Positions 35,683 through 44,876 of a DNA stretch of 64,000 bases are shown here, piece by piece. Origin of the DNA: Acidovorax sp. RAC01 (GTDB lineage: Bacteria > Pseudomonadota > Gammaproteobacteria > Burkholderiales > Burkholderiaceae_C). The notes beneath the pieces were generated by a model. That model was not told where the DNA came from and did not search any database. It worked only from the letters and a program-made list of their open reading frames with translations. Position 1 is the stretch's first letter, and every line of letters starts with the position of its first letter. The stretch spans positions 744,001 to 808,000 of the forward strand of contig NZ_CP016447.1 of assembly GCF_001714725.1 (NCBI RefSeq). The letters run 5' to 3'. Both the position numbers and the translations under genes were made by a program.

Positions 35683-38448
35683 TCAGGCCAGCTTGCCGTG
35701 GCACTGCTTGTACTTCTTGCCGCTACCGCACGGGCAGGGGTCATTGCGCCCCACACGCATTCCCTCGGGCAGCGCTGCTGACGTATCGGCTCCAGCGGTC
35801 TGTCCGGCAGCAACCACCTCGGCCTCGCCGGTTGCGGTGGGCGCCGTGTAGGTCACATTGGCAATGCTTTCGCCACGCGCTTCCATGTCCTGGGCTGCCT
35901 GGTCGAGTTGTTCAGGCGACTGCACCTGTACGGTCATCAGGATCTTGGTGACTTCGTTCTTGACGTGGTCGATCAGCTGGCGGAACAGCTCGAAGGCTTC
36001 ACGCTTGTATTCCTGCTTGGGCTGCTTTTGTGCATAGCCCCGCAGATGGATGCCCTGGCGCAGATAGTCCAGTGCGCTCAGGTGGTCGCGCCAGTTGGAG
36101 TCAAAGCCCTGCAACAGGACCATGCGTTCGAACTGGGTGAAGTTTTCACGACCGACCTGTGCCACCTTGGCTTCAAACGACGCATGTGCCGCGGCCACAA
36201 CTTTCTCCAGGATCTCGTCGTCGGTGATGGCGGTGGCGACCTGCACTTGCTGCTGCAGGTCCATCTTCACATGCCAGTCGTCGGCCAGCGCCTTCTCGAG
36301 CGAAGGAATATCCCACTGTTCTTCCAGCGACTCTACCGGGACGTACTGGCGCACCAGGTCGGTCATGCAGTCTTCACGCATGGCAGCAATCACATCCGAC
36401 AGATCGCTCGCGTCCAGGATGTCGTTGCGCTGCTGATAGATCACCTTGCGCTGGTCGTTGGAAACGTCGTCGTATTCCAGCAACTGCTTGCGCACGTCGA
36501 AGTTGCGGGCTTCCACCTTGCGCTGGGCCGACTCGATGCTGCGCGTGACGATACCGGCTTCGATGGCTTCGCCATCGGGCATCTTCAGGCGGTCCATGAT
36601 CGCGCGCACACGGTCGCCTGCGAAGATCCGCATCAGCGAGTCGTCCAGGCTCAGATAAAAGCGCGACGAGCCGGGGTCGCCCTGGCGGCCGGAACGGCCA
36701 CGCAGCTGGTTGTCGATCCGCCGCGATTCGTGGCGCTCGGTTGCAATGATGCGCAGGCCGCCGAGGGCCTTGACCTTCTCGTGGTCCAGCTTCCACTGCT
36801 CGCGCAAGGCAGCCACCCTGGCCGCACGGTCCGTTTCGCTCAGCGACTCATCCGCCTCGATGGCTGCCACATCGTTTTCGATGTTGCCGCCCAGCACGAT
36901 GTCTGTGCCGCGGCCTGCCATGTTGGTGGCAATGGTGATCATGCCCGCGCGACCGGCCTGGGCGACGATGTCTGCCTCACGCGCATGCTGCTTGGCGTTC
37001 AGCACCTGATGCGGCAGACCTTCCTTTTTCAGCAGCTCGTCGATGATCTCGGAGTTTTCAATCGACGTGGTGCCCACCAGCACGGGCTGGCCGCGCTCGT
37101 GGCATTCACGGATGTCCTTGATGGCCGCCTCGTACTTCTCGCGCGTCGTCTTGTATACGCGGTCAAGCTGGTCATCGCGCTTGCTGGGACGGTTGGGCGG
37201 GATGACGACGGTTTCGAGGCCGTAGATTTCCTGGAACTCGTAGGCCTCGGTATCGGCCGTGCCCGTCATGCCTGCCAGCTTCCCGTACAGGCGGAAGTAG
37301 TTCTGGAAGGTGATCGAGGCCATCGTCTGGTTTTCGGCCTGGATCTTCACGCCTTCCTTGGCTTCCACAGCCTGGTGCAGGCCTTCGCTCCAGCGGCGAC
37401 CGGACATCAGCCGCCCCGTGAATTCATCAACGATGACGATCTCGCCGTTCTGCACCACGTAATGCTGGTCGCGGTGGTACAGGTTGTTGGCACGCAAGGC
37501 TGCGTACAGGTGATGCATCAGCGTGATGTTGGCAGGGTCGTACAGCGACGCGCCTTCGGCGATCAAGCCCTGGCTCGCAAGCACGCGCTCTGCGGTTTCA
37601 TGGCCCTGTTCGGTCAGGAACACCTGGTGTGTCTTTTCGTCGAGCGTGAAGTCGCCCGGCTTGGTCACGCCTTCGCCGGTGCGGGGGTCTGCCTCGCCCT
37701 CCTGACGCACGAGCAGCGGAACCACCTTGTTCATCGCGATGTACATCGCGGTGTGGTCTTCGGCCTGTCCGCTGATGATCAGCGGTGTGCGCGCCTCGTC
37801 AATCAGGATGGAGTCGACCTCGTCGACGATGGCGAAATTCAGTCCATGCTGGACGCGATCCCGCGCCTCATAGACCATGTTGTCGCGCAGGTAGTCAAAG
37901 CCGTATTCGTTGTTGGTACCGTAGGTGATGTCAGCCCGGTACGCTGCCTGCTTTTCCTCGCGCGGCAAGTTGGGCAGGTTAATACCGACCGACAAGCCCA
38001 AAAAGTTGTACAGGCGGCCCATCCACTGCGCGTCACGGTTCGCCAGATAGTCGTTCACCGTCACGACATGTACGCCCTTGCCCGACAAGGCATTGAGGTA
38101 CACCGGCAGCGTGGCGGTCAGCGTCTTGCCCTCGCCCGTGCGCATTTCCGCGATCTTGCCGAAGTGAAGTGCCATGCCGCCGAGCATCTGCACGTCGAAG
38201 TGGCGCATCTTCATCACGCGCTTGGAGCCTTCGCGGACCGCCGCGAACGCTTCAGGCAGCAGATCGTCCAGCGAAGTCCCGTTGGCAACGCGCTCCTTGA
38301 ACTCCTGGGTCTTGGCGCGCAGCTGCTCGTCCGACAGCTTCTCGTAGTCGGGCTCCATCGCATTGATGCGGGTCACCGTCTTGCGGTACTGCTTGAGGAG
38401 CCGGTCGTTGCGGCTGCCGAAAAGTTTGGTGAGGAAGTTGGTGGCCAT
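35683..38448 (-). CDS. secA: Preprotein translocase ATPase SecA
   Basis: Motor that pushes unfolded preproteins through SecYEG. 921 residues (E. coli 901). It starts [20 protein letters not shown]. The helicase-type Walker A is MRTGEGKTL and Walker [17 protein letters not shown]. The preprotein cross-linking domain follows, then GTDIVLGGN and [21 protein letters not shown] of NBD2. The C-terminal zinc motif [14 protein letters not shown] is intact, so SecB binding is expected. Typical neighbourhood with an M23 peptidase and dciA upstream. Confidence 0.98.
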   Translation of the reverse strand: MATNFLTKLFGSRNDRLLKQYRKTVTRINAMEPDYEKLSDEQLRAKTQEFKERVANGTSLDDLLPEAFAAVREGSKRVMKMRHFDVQMLGGMALHFGKIAEMRTGEGKTLTATLPVYLNALSGKGVHVVTVNDYLANRDAQWMGRLYNFLGLSVGINLPNLPREEKQAAYRADITYGTNNEYGFDYLRDNMVYEARDRVQHGLNFAIVDEVDSILIDEARTPLIISGQAEDHTAMYIAMNKVVPLLVRQEGEADPRTGEGVTKPGDFTLDEKTHQVFLTEQGHETAERVLASQGLIAEGASLYDPANITLMHHLYAALRANNLYHRDQHYVVQNGEIVIVDEFTGRLMSGRRWSEGLHQAVEAKEGVKIQAENQTMASITFQNYFRLYGKLAGMTGTADTEAYEFQEIYGLETVVIPPNRPSKRDDQLDRVYKTTREKYEAAIKDIRECHERGQPVLVGTTSIENSEIIDELLKKEGLPHQVLNAKQHAREADIVAQAGRAGMITIATNMAGRGTDIVLGGNIENDVAAIEADESLSETDRAARVAALREQWKLDHEKVKALGGLRIIATERHESRRIDNQLRGRSGRQGDPGSSRFYLSLDDSLMRIFAGDRVRAIMDRLKMPDGEAIEAGIVTRSIESAQRKVEARNFDVRKQLLEYDDVSNDQRKVIYQQRNDILDASDLSDVIAAMREDCMTDLVRQYVPVESLEEQWDIPSLEKALADDWHVKMDLQQQVQVATAITDDEILEKVVAAAHASFEAKVAQVGRENFTQFERMVLLQGFDSNWRDHLSALDYLRQGIHLRGYAQKQPKQEYKREAFELFRQLIDHVKNEVTKILMTVQVQSPEQLDQAAQDMEARGESIANVTYTAPTATGEAEVVAAGQTAGADTSAALPEGMRVGRNDPCPCGSGKKYKQCHGKLA

Positions 38449-38614
38449 GCGAACAGGACCGCCTGAAACGCCAAAGGCAGCGCGCCAGACGACCGAAATC
38501 CCTAAGATGAATTGAGATCAAGTGGGTCCGGCGCCGCCGATTGCAAGCAATGCAATTCCGAGCGCCAGATGCCGGACCGGCGATTTTACCCGCCAGCCAC
38601 GCGCCCTTGAGGCG

Positions 38615-39562
38615 CTAGCGGGATGATGACGCAGGCGCAGCTGCAAGCTGCGGGGCAACCCCACCTGCACTGAGGAATTTCTGGGGGTCCTGGAACACGC
38701 CCTGAACCAGTACCTCGAAATGCAGATGTGCGCCTGTCGAGCGCCCAGTGGTTCCCACTTCGGCAATTTTCTGGCCGCGCCGCACGATATCGCCCCGCTT
38801 CACCATGGTTTTGGAGGCATGTGCGTAGCGGGTAACCAACTGGTTGCCATGGTCAATCTCGACCATATTCCCATACGCCGGGTGAAATTCCTGCGTAACG
38901 ACCATCCCTCCGGCCGCGGCAAGTATGGGCGTGCCGGTGTCGGCCTGGAAGTCAAGTCCCGTGTGCAGGGCCGACTGCCCCGTGATGGGATCGACTCGCC
39001 AGCCGAAACCGGACCCGGCTGTTCGGCCCGTCACAGGCGCGTGGGTGGGAATCATCTTCTTGCGGATGTGCTGGTCGAACAGGCGCGACTCCAGGACGGT
39101 CATGAGGTCCACGCGCTGGTGGGTGAGTTGCTCGAGCTCATCGAGAGTCGCCTGCAGCTCCTCCATCGACAGGTTGCGTGCCCCGACAAGGGCACCTCCA
39201 CGCGCGTCCGGTTTGACCGCTTCTGGCGGCGGCATTCCGGCAAGTCCCATCACACGGTCCCCGAGCGACTCGAGCTGCACCATCCGGGCCTGCATCTCAC
39301 CCACTTTGCGTGCCATGGCGTCCAAATTGGCACGCATGTAGCGGTCACGCTCGGCAAACTCATCTTTGACGACCAGGCGAACCAGCGAACCCACGACCGG
39401 CCAGCCCTCGCGCGCGCCTTTGAGAAAAACCCAGTGGTACATGGCAGCAGCTACGAGCACAAGACAAAGCGACACCGCCAAAGCCGCCCCAAACAGCCGG
39501 GCACCCGAGAGGTGAATCGCCCGGCTGCGCGCCAAGTAGGCGTCCGTGATAATCACATGCAC
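38615..39562 (-). CDS. M23-family metallopeptidase (LytM domain) with membrane anchor
   Basis: 315-residue envelope protein: one N-terminal membrane helix (LFGAALAVSLCLVLVAAAMYHWVF), a coiled-coil-like stretch (RYMRANLDAMARKVGEMQARMVQLE), and a C-terminal LytM domain. Zinc-site motifs SALHTGLDFQ and GAHLHFEVLVQG are intact, so an active peptidoglycan endopeptidase is possible. The start is a GTG at 39562; a second in-frame GTG lies two codons later. The gene sits between secA and the divergent dciA, the usual arrangement in Burkholderiales. Confidence 0.9.
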   Translation of the reverse strand: MHVIITDAYLARSRAIHLSGARLFGAALAVSLCLVLVAAAMYHWVFLKGAREGWPVVGSLVRLVVKDEFAERDRYMRANLDAMARKVGEMQARMVQLESLGDRVMGLAGMPPPEAVKPDARGGALVGARNLSMEELQATLDELEQLTHQRVDLMTVLESRLFDQHIRKKMIPTHAPVTGRTAGSGFGWRVDPITGQSALHTGLDFQADTGTPILAAAGGMVVTQEFHPAYGNMVEIDHGNQLVTRYAHASKTMVKRGDIVRRGQKIAEVGTTGRSTGAHLHFEVLVQGVFQDPQKFLSAGGVAPQLAAAPASSSR

Positions 39563-39592
39563 TAGGTACCCTCCGCACTGAACACTTCATTC

Positions 39593-39892
39593 ATGACCCG
39601 TCGCCACCATGCTGTCAGCTTGCAACAGGCAAGTGAGGAATCGCCCACGCTCGCGCGACTGACTGCCTTGACGCGCGAGTCCAGCGACCGACTCAGAGCG
39701 ATCGAAACGTTGATACCGACTGGACTTCGGCCCGCCATACAGGCAGGTCCGATTGATGGAGACTCCTGGTGCCTGCTGGTGCGAAGCAACTCCGCAGCCG
39801 CCAAGTTGCGGCAGCTGCTACCTGCACTACAGGCGCATCTGCGCAGTCGGGGGTGGGAGGTTAACGCGATTCGGCTGAAAGTTCAAACCTGA
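39593..39892 (+). CDS. dciA: DciA-like (DUF721) protein, probable DnaB helicase loader factor
   Basis: 99-residue protein. ESPTLARLTALTRESSDRLRAIETLIPTGLRPAI followed by DGDSWCLLVRSNSAAAKLRQLLPALQAHL matches the DUF721/DciA fold of a short helix plus a KH-like domain. DciA loads or operates the replicative helicase DnaB in bacteria lacking DnaC. The location between the secA/M23 pair and other genes agrees with Burkholderiales. It is divergent from the M23 gene with only a 30-base gap. Similarity is read by eye and is modest. Confidence 0.75.
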   Translation: MTRRHHAVSLQQASEESPTLARLTALTRESSDRLRAIETLIPTGLRPAIQAGPIDGDSWCLLVRSNSAAAKLRQLLPALQAHLRSRGWEVNAIRLKVQT

Positions 39893-39936
39893 GCAATGTG
39901 CGCCCAGGAATTGCCTGTGAACTGTCAATGCGAAGA

Positions 39937-40012
39937 TGGTGCCGGTTGTCGGAATCGAACTGACGACCTACCGCTTACAAGGCGGGTGCTCTACCAACTG
40001 AGCTAAACCGGC
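39937..40012 (-). tRNA. tRNA-Thr (TGT anticodon)
   Basis: 76 bases on the minus strand including CCA. The acceptor stem is GCCGGTT/AACCGGC. The anticodon stem CCGCC/GGCGG (with one wobble-type mismatch) holds the loop with anticodon TGT, which reads ACA. The D arm AGCTCAGTTGGTAGAGC and T arm GTCAGTTCGATTCCGAC are canonical. It starts about 50 bases after the expected end of sspB. Confidence 0.93.
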
Positions 40013-40622
40013 GAGTTTTCGATTCTAGCGTGAAAAAAACGGCACTCTGGCCAGATTCGCGCGCTATTTGATGCGCTTGAGAGCCGGACGAGCACCTGCC
40101 CCCCCCCGGCGTCGGACGGGGCGCATCGCCATCGCCGTCGGGTTTGCGGTTTTCGTCGCTTTGTACCAGTTGAACAACGCGTTCGTCCGGCGCAGGCGCT
40201 GGGGATGCATCCAAGAACGCCTCTTCCGCCGGCTCCGAGCCAACGCGCGTCGTCGAGACAGCAGGCAAGCCCACCGAGCCGGATGGAGTTTCGAGATGGT
40301 CAACAGGCGGAGGAAAAGCCATTCCTTGCCCGTTTTCACGCGCATAGATCGCAATGACCCGGCCAATCGGCACCAGAATGTCCCGCGGTTTCCCGCCAAA
40401 CCGCGCCTTGAACTCAATGAAGTCATTGCCGAGCTGCAACGAACTGGTCGCATCGAAACTGACATTCAGCACGATCTCGCCATCCTTCACGTACTCACGC
40501 GGCACCTGTACGGAATCATCGACGCGCACGGCAACGTAAGGCGTGAACCCGTTGTCGGTACACCACTCGTACAGGGCACGAATCAGGTAAGGGCGCGTCG
40601 AGGTGGATTCCGGTGGAGTCAT
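39975..40622 (-). CDS. sspB: ClpXP specificity-enhancing factor SspB with frameshifted tail
   Basis: Adaptor that brings ssrA-tagged proteins to ClpXP. The body is clear: TSTRPYLIRALYEWCTDNGFTPYVAVRVD, VPREYVKDGEIVLNVS and LGNDFIEFKARFGGKPRDILVPI. An acidic linker follows. After PRPTPGGG a run of nine G (minus strand; C at 40099-40107) shifts the frame, and the literal ORF continues into the tRNA-Thr gene, stopping at 39975. In the -1 frame the sequence reads GAGARPALKRIK and stops at 40064, which is the family's conserved ClpX-docking tail. Eight G would restore it. Either a base error or a slippery tract. Directly downstream of sspA. Confidence 0.88.
   Translation of the reverse strand: MTPPESTSTRPYLIRALYEWCTDNGFTPYVAVRVDDSVQVPREYVKDGEIVLNVSFDATSSLQLGNDFIEFKARFGGKPRDILVPIGRVIAIYARENGQGMAFPPPVDHLETPSGSVGLPAVSTTRVGSEPAEEAFLDASPAPAPDERVVQLVQSDENRKPDGDGDAPRPTPGGGRCSSGSQAHQIARESGQSAVFFTLESKTRRFSSVGRAPAL
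40099..40107 (-). repeat. Homopolymer G9 tract in sspB
   Basis: Nine consecutive C on the plus strand (G in the coding strand) at exactly the point where the sspB reading frame leaves the conserved tail. Confidence 0.9.
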
Positions 40623-40677
40623 GGATTCGGATGGAAAGCGACGTGACAGGTCAAGGCGATGAAAACTACCGGCGCAG

Positions 40678-41289
40678 TTACTTGCGCATCACCTTTTCGG
40701 AAGGCGTGAGTGCTTCGATGTAGGCTGGGCGCGAGAAGATGCGCTCTGCGTACTTGAGCAGCGGCGCAGCGTTCTTGCTGAGGTCGATGCCGTAGTAGTC
40801 AAGACGCCACAACAACGGCGCAATGGCAACATCCAGCATCGAGAAATTGTCGCCCAGCATGTACTTATTCTTGAGGAACACCGGAGCCAATTGGGTCAGG
40901 CGGTCACGGATGTGGGCCCGGGCCTTTTCCAGCGCCTTTTCGTTGCCCTTGGTGGCCCGCGATTCCAGCGCGTTCACGTGGACGAACAGCTCCTTTTCGA
41001 AATTGAGCAGGAACAGGCGAACGCGTGCCCGATCCACCGGGTCACCAGGCATCAGCTGCGGATGGGGGAAGCGCTCGTCAATGTACTCGTTGATGATGTT
41101 CGACTCGTACAGGATCAGGTCACGCTCCACCAGGATCGGCACCTGTCCGTAGGGATTCATCACGCTGATGTCTTCGGGCTTGTTGTACAGGTCCACATCG
41201 CGAATCTCAAAGTCCATGCCCTTCTCGAACAGGACAAAACGGCAGCGATGGGAGAAGGGACAGGTCGTACCCGAGTAAAGCACCATCAT
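40678..41289 (-). CDS. sspA: Stringent starvation protein A (glutathione-S-transferase fold)
   Basis: RNA-polymerase-associated protein with a GST fold, important in stationary-phase and acid stress responses. 203 residues. The N-terminal thioredoxin-like domain has MVLYSGTTCPFSHRCRFVLFEKGMDFE and NPYGQVPILVERDLILYESNIINEYID. The C-terminal helical domain includes MLGDNFSMLDVAIAPLLWRLDYYGI. An AGGAG ribosome site lies just before the ATG. It sits downstream of the cytochrome bc1 genes, with two terminator-like hairpins immediately upstream. Confidence 0.94.
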   Translation of the reverse strand: MMVLYSGTTCPFSHRCRFVLFEKGMDFEIRDVDLYNKPEDISVMNPYGQVPILVERDLILYESNIINEYIDERFPHPQLMPGDPVDRARVRLFLLNFEKELFVHVNALESRATKGNEKALEKARAHIRDRLTQLAPVFLKNKYMLGDNFSMLDVAIAPLLWRLDYYGIDLSKNAAPLLKYAERIFSRPAYIEALTPSEKVMRK

Positions 41290-41303
41290 GGTGTGAGGCT
41301 CCT

Positions 41304-41340
41304 AAAAATCAAAAGAGTGGGACGCCAAAGCGCCCACTCT
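41304..41340 (-). terminator. Second terminator-like hairpin, petC-sspA
   Basis: Minus strand: AGAGTGGG, an 11-base loop and CCCACTCT are followed by TTTGATTTTT. The U-run merges into the sspA ribosome site, 15 bases before its ATG. Confidence 0.75.
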
Positions 41341-41342
41341 GC

Positions 41343-41373
41343 AAAAAACCAATTGGCACCCGCCAGGGGTGCC
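41343..41373 (-). terminator. First terminator after petC
   Basis: Minus strand: GGCACCC, loop CTGGC and GGGTGCC are followed by AATTGGTTTTTT, about 18 bases after the petC stop. Confidence 0.75.
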
Positions 41374-41390
41374 AGTGATCGATGTGGCGT

Positions 41391-42149
41391 TTACTTCACG
41401 TCTTTCCAGAAGGCCGCATTCAACCTCCAGGCAATGATTGTGAACACACCCAGGAAAATCAAAACCCAGACACCGACACGCTTGCGCGTGTTTTGGGCCG
41501 GCTCTGCCATCCACTGCATGTAGTTCACCAGGTCGCCGATCGTCTGATCATATTGAAGTGGTGTCATCAGACCCGGCTTGACCTGTTCCCAACCCTTGAA
41601 TACCTGGGTCTTGTGACCGTGGCTTTCGTGCTCTTCAAAGATCGGACGGCGTTCGCCCTGCAGTTCCCACAGCACATGGGGCATGCCTACATTCGGGAAC
41701 ACAAGGTTGTTCCAGCCTGTGGGCTTGTTTTCGTCACGGTAGTAGGTGCGCATGTAGGTGTAGAGGTAATCAACACCCGGGCCTCCTGCACCGGAGCGCG
41801 AGCGCGCGATCACGGTCAGATCGGGCGGATTGGCACCGAACCAGGCTTTGGCCTGTTTGGGGTCGATCGCCGACTTCATGGTCTCGCCCACCTTGTCCGT
41901 CGTGAACAGAAGGTTGTCCTTGACCTGCTGGTCGGTCAGGCCAATGTCTTTGAGGCGGTTGAACCGCATGAAAGCTGCCGAATGGCAGTTAAGGCAGTAG
42001 TTGACAAAAATCTTGGCGCCGTTTTGCAGCGATGCCAGATCGTTCGTCTTGACGGGCGCCTTGTCCAGAGGAATGCCGCCACCCGCCGCAAAGGCGGAGC
42101 CAGCTGCCAGCCCGAGGGCCGCCACCAACGTGAGGATGATTTTCTTCAT
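41391..42149 (-). CDS. petC: Ubiquinol-cytochrome c reductase, cytochrome c1
   Basis: Haem c subunit of respiratory complex III that passes electrons from the Rieske centre to soluble cytochrome c. 252 residues. A signal peptide (MKKIILTLVAALGLAAGSAFA) is followed by the haem site CLNCH in VNYCLNCHSAAFMRFNRL. The sixth ligand is presumably the Met of FPNVGMPHVLWELQG. A C-terminal anchor (VGVWVLIFLGVFTIIAWRL) holds it in the inner membrane facing the periplasm. Last of petA-petB-petC. Confidence 0.96.
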   Translation of the reverse strand: MKKIILTLVAALGLAAGSAFAAGGGIPLDKAPVKTNDLASLQNGAKIFVNYCLNCHSAAFMRFNRLKDIGLTDQQVKDNLLFTTDKVGETMKSAIDPKQAKAWFGANPPDLTVIARSRSGAGGPGVDYLYTYMRTYYRDENKPTGWNNLVFPNVGMPHVLWELQGERRPIFEEHESHGHKTQVFKGWEQVKPGLMTPLQYDQTIGDLVNYMQWMAEPAQNTRKRVGVWVLIFLGVFTIIAWRLNAAFWKDVK

Positions 42150-42167
42150 TGTTGTTATCTCCTGGGC

Positions 42168-43580
42168 TCAGTGCGCCACAAAGGTCACGCGGTCAGGCAC
42201 GGGCTTGGCCTCGCCGATACGGCTCCACCAAGGCATCAGCAGGAAGAACCCGAAGTAGAACAACGTACCCACCTGAGACACACGCTCACCAATCGGCGAC
42301 GGTGGCTGGACACCCAGGTAGCCGAGGATCAGGAAGTTGATCACGAACACGGCGTACAGGTACTTGTGCCAGTCGGGACGATAGCGGATCGAGCGCACAG
42401 GGCTGTGATCCAGCCACGGCAGGAAGAAAAGGATGATCACGGCACCGCCCATCACGACGACGCCCCAGAACTTGGCGTCGATGGACAGCAGCAGGGCCAC
42501 GCCCACGAGCGCACCCACTGCAATGCCTGCCTTGATGAAGCCGGGCAGCTTGCCCTTCAGGACGCCGAATGCAGCAGCCGCCAGCACGCACAGGACCAGC
42601 ACGTACATCATTTCGGTCGTAATGGCGCGCAGCATCGAGTAGAACGGCGTGAAGTACCACACCGGGGCGATGTGCAGCGGAGTCACCAGCGGATCAGCCG
42701 GGATGAAGTTGTTGTACTCGAGGAAGTACCCGCCGAACTCTGGCGCGAAGAACACCACAGCGGTAAACGCCATCAGGAACATGCTCAGTGCAAAGATGTC
42801 ATGCACCGTGTAGTACGGGTGGAAAGGCACGCCATCCAGCGGCTTGCCGTTGGCATCCTTAGGCGCCTTCGGGCCCTTGATCTCCACACCGTCGGGGTTG
42901 TTGGAACCCACATCGTGCAGGGCCAGCAAGTGGGCCACCACCAGACCGAGCAGCACCAGAGGAACCGCGATCACGTGGAAGCTGAAGAAGCGGTTCAGCG
43001 TCGCGTCACCCACCACGAAGTCGCCACGGATCAGCAAAGCCAGGTCAGGACCGATGAACGGGATGGCCGCGAACAGGTTCACGATCACCTGGGCGCCCCA
43101 GTAGGACATCTGACCCCATGGCAGCAGGTAACCCATGAAAGCCTCGGCCATGAGGCACAGGAAGATGGCACAGCCGAAGATCCAGACCAGCTCGCGCGGT
43201 TTGCGGTAGCTGCCGTAGATGAGCCCACGGAACATGTGCAGGTACACCACCACAAAGAAGGCAGAAGCCCCCGTGGAGTGCATGTAGCGGATCAGCCAGC
43301 CCCAGGGCACATCACGCATGATGTACTCGACCGAAGCAAAAGCCAGGTTGGCGTCGGGCTTGTAGTGCATGACCAGGAAGATGCCGGTCACGATCTGGAT
43401 CACAAGCACCACCAGCGCCAGGGAGCCGAAGATGTACCAGAAGTTGAAGTTCTTCGGAGCGTAGTACTCCGACATGTGCACCTTGTAGGCGTCAAAGGCG
43501 GTAGGGAACCGGTTTTCAAACCAGTTCGTCACCTTGGCGCCGGCCGATGCATTGGGGGAGATTTCCTTGAATTCAGCCAT
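42168..43580 (-). CDS. petB: Ubiquinol-cytochrome c reductase, cytochrome b
   Basis: Membrane core of complex III with two b haems and both quinone sites. 470 residues. Haem-ligand and quinol-site motifs are visible: GWLIRYMHSTGASAFFVVVYLHMFRGL, GYLLPWGQMSYWGAQVI and the second pair in FFSFHVIAVPLVLLGLVVAHL. The Qo-site sequence PEFGG replaces the PEWY of most cytochromes b, a feature worth checking. The TRPDWHKYLYAV-like ending agrees with the betaproteobacterial form. Between petA and petC with short gaps. Confidence 0.95.
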   Translation of the reverse strand: MAEFKEISPNASAGAKVTNWFENRFPTAFDAYKVHMSEYYAPKNFNFWYIFGSLALVVLVIQIVTGIFLVMHYKPDANLAFASVEYIMRDVPWGWLIRYMHSTGASAFFVVVYLHMFRGLIYGSYRKPRELVWIFGCAIFLCLMAEAFMGYLLPWGQMSYWGAQVIVNLFAAIPFIGPDLALLIRGDFVVGDATLNRFFSFHVIAVPLVLLGLVVAHLLALHDVGSNNPDGVEIKGPKAPKDANGKPLDGVPFHPYYTVHDIFALSMFLMAFTAVVFFAPEFGGYFLEYNNFIPADPLVTPLHIAPVWYFTPFYSMLRAITTEMMYVLVLCVLAAAAFGVLKGKLPGFIKAGIAVGALVGVALLLSIDAKFWGVVVMGGAVIILFFLPWLDHSPVRSIRYRPDWHKYLYAVFVINFLILGYLGVQPPSPIGERVSQVGTLFYFGFFLLMPWWSRIGEAKPVPDRVTFVAH

Positions 43581-43591
43581 GTCGATTTACC

Positions 43592-44188
43592 TCAGGCCTT
43601 CTTGTCTTCGCCGATGAGCAGCAGCGTGTCGGACAGGTACATGTGCGGCGGCACTTCCAGGTTGTCAGGCGCAGGCTTGTTCTTGAACACCCGGCCGGCC
43701 ACGTCGAAAGTGGAACCGTGACAGGCGCACAGAAAGCCGCCGCGCCAGTCATCTGGCAACGAAGGCTGAGGCCCTGCCTGCAACTTGTCACCGGGCGAGC
43801 AGCCAAGGTGGGTGCAGATGCCCACACCGACAAACACTTCAGGCTTGATCGAGCGGTGCTGGTTCTTGGCGTACTCGGGCGTCGGGTACGTGTTGCGGTC
43901 CGACTTGGGGTCGGCCAGCTGGGACTCCGTCTGGGCGAGGGACTCCAGTTGCTGGGGAGTACGCTTGAAGATCCACACGGGCTTGCCGCGCCATTCGACG
44001 GTGAGCTTTTCTCCGGGCTGCAAGGTGGAAATGTCCACCTCAACCGCTGCACCGGCAGCTCTGGCTTTCTCCGAAGGCTGAAAACTACTGACGAAGGGCA
44101 CGGCAACGGCCACTCCGCCAGCGGCACCGGCACATCCGGACGCAATCAGCCACGTCCTTTTACTGGTGTCGACTGGTGTGTCACTCAT
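43592..44188 (-). CDS. petA: Ubiquinol-cytochrome c reductase, Rieske iron-sulfur subunit
   Basis: Carries the [2Fe-2S] cluster that takes the first electron from ubiquinol. 198 residues. The cluster ligands are in CTHLGC and CACHGSTFD. The N-terminal anchor follows SKRTWLIASGCAGAAGG, a KR variant of the twin-arginine motif, and Rieske proteins are usually Tat-exported; tatABC lies 9 kb away in this window. First gene of the pet operon, divergent from mscL. A possible TACAAT -10 box lies at 44237-44232 on the minus strand. Confidence 0.96.
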   Translation of the reverse strand: MSDTPVDTSKRTWLIASGCAGAAGGVAVAVPFVSSFQPSEKARAAGAAVEVDISTLQPGEKLTVEWRGKPVWIFKRTPQQLESLAQTESQLADPKSDRNTYPTPEYAKNQHRSIKPEVFVGVGICTHLGCSPGDKLQAGPQPSLPDDWRGGFLCACHGSTFDVAGRVFKNKPAPDNLEVPPHMYLSDTLLLIGEDKKA

Positions 44189-44231
44189 GGGGATCCTCGG
44201 TAAACATCGCTATTGTTTGGGTCAACCTCGA

Positions 44232-44237
44232 ATTGTA
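44232..44237 (-). promoter_or_regulatory. Possible -10 box of the pet operon
   Basis: TACAAT on the minus strand, 44 bases before the petA ATG; the -35 position is poorly matched. Confidence 0.3.
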
Positions 44238-44334
44238 GCGGAGTGAAAATGGGTATTCGATTGTGAACTGGTGTTGACGCGGTGCTGCACTCGGAGATAC
44301 TTGCGCATCTCAAAAACAGCAGCGGAGGGAACCC

Positions 44335-44766
44335 ATGGGAATGATGCAGGAGTTCAGGGAATTTGCCGTCAAGGGCAACGTGATTGACCTAGCCGTGGGC
44401 GTGATCATCGGCGGGGCCTTTGGCAAGATCGTTGATTCCGTGGTGTCCGATCTGATCATGCCCGTCGTGGGCCTGGCCTTCGGCAAGCTGGACTTTTCCA
44501 GCCATTTCATCGCACTGGGCAGCATACCCCCCGGCACGGCCATGACGCTGGATGCCCTCAAGAAGGCCGGCGTACCGGTACTGGCCTATGGCAGCTTCCT
44601 CACGGTGGCGGTCAACTTCGTCATCCTGGCCTTCATCATCTTTCTGATGGTCAAGCAGATCAACCGGATGAAGCGCGAAGCGCCCGCCGCCCCTGCACCG
44701 GCGCCAGCTGCTCCGCCTGAAGACATCGTGCTGCTGCGCGAGATCCGCGACAGCCTCAAGCGCTGA
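44335..44766 (+). CDS. mscL: Large-conductance mechanosensitive channel MscL
   Basis: Homopentameric emergency valve that opens at near-lytic membrane tension. 143 residues (E. coli 136). The N-terminal helix [21 protein letters not shown] runs into the TM1 pore helix [25 protein letters not shown]2 is [23 protein letters not shown], and the end is an Ala/Pro-rich linker plus a charged helix ([15 protein letters not shown]). A GGAGGGA ribosome site precedes the ATG at 44335. Confidence 0.96.
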   Translation: MGMMQEFREFAVKGNVIDLAVGVIIGGAFGKIVDSVVSDLIMPVVGLAFGKLDFSSHFIALGSIPPGTAMTLDALKKAGVPVLAYGSFLTVAVNFVILAFIIFLMVKQINRMKREAPAAPAPAPAAPPEDIVLLREIRDSLKR

Positions 44767-44876
44767 CGGTGCGCCCGCCAGGCCGCTGAGTCACCCCGCC
44801 AAGTTCGCAGCGGAGGGTGGTGCAGATGCGGCCTTTTCACCGCCGGGCGCAGCGCGAGCAGCGCTGGCGAAGTCCG

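Noticed and set aside
39975..40063. The last residues of the literal sspB frame as a genuine new C-terminal domain
   Set aside because: They are translated from the spacer and from inside the tRNA-Thr gene, whereas the other frame carries the family's conserved ending.
44766..44876. A third copy of the CCCCCTGAG-type repeat between mscL and pdxA
   Set aside because: Only short GC-rich fragments resemble it; the conserved opening and closing blocks are missing.
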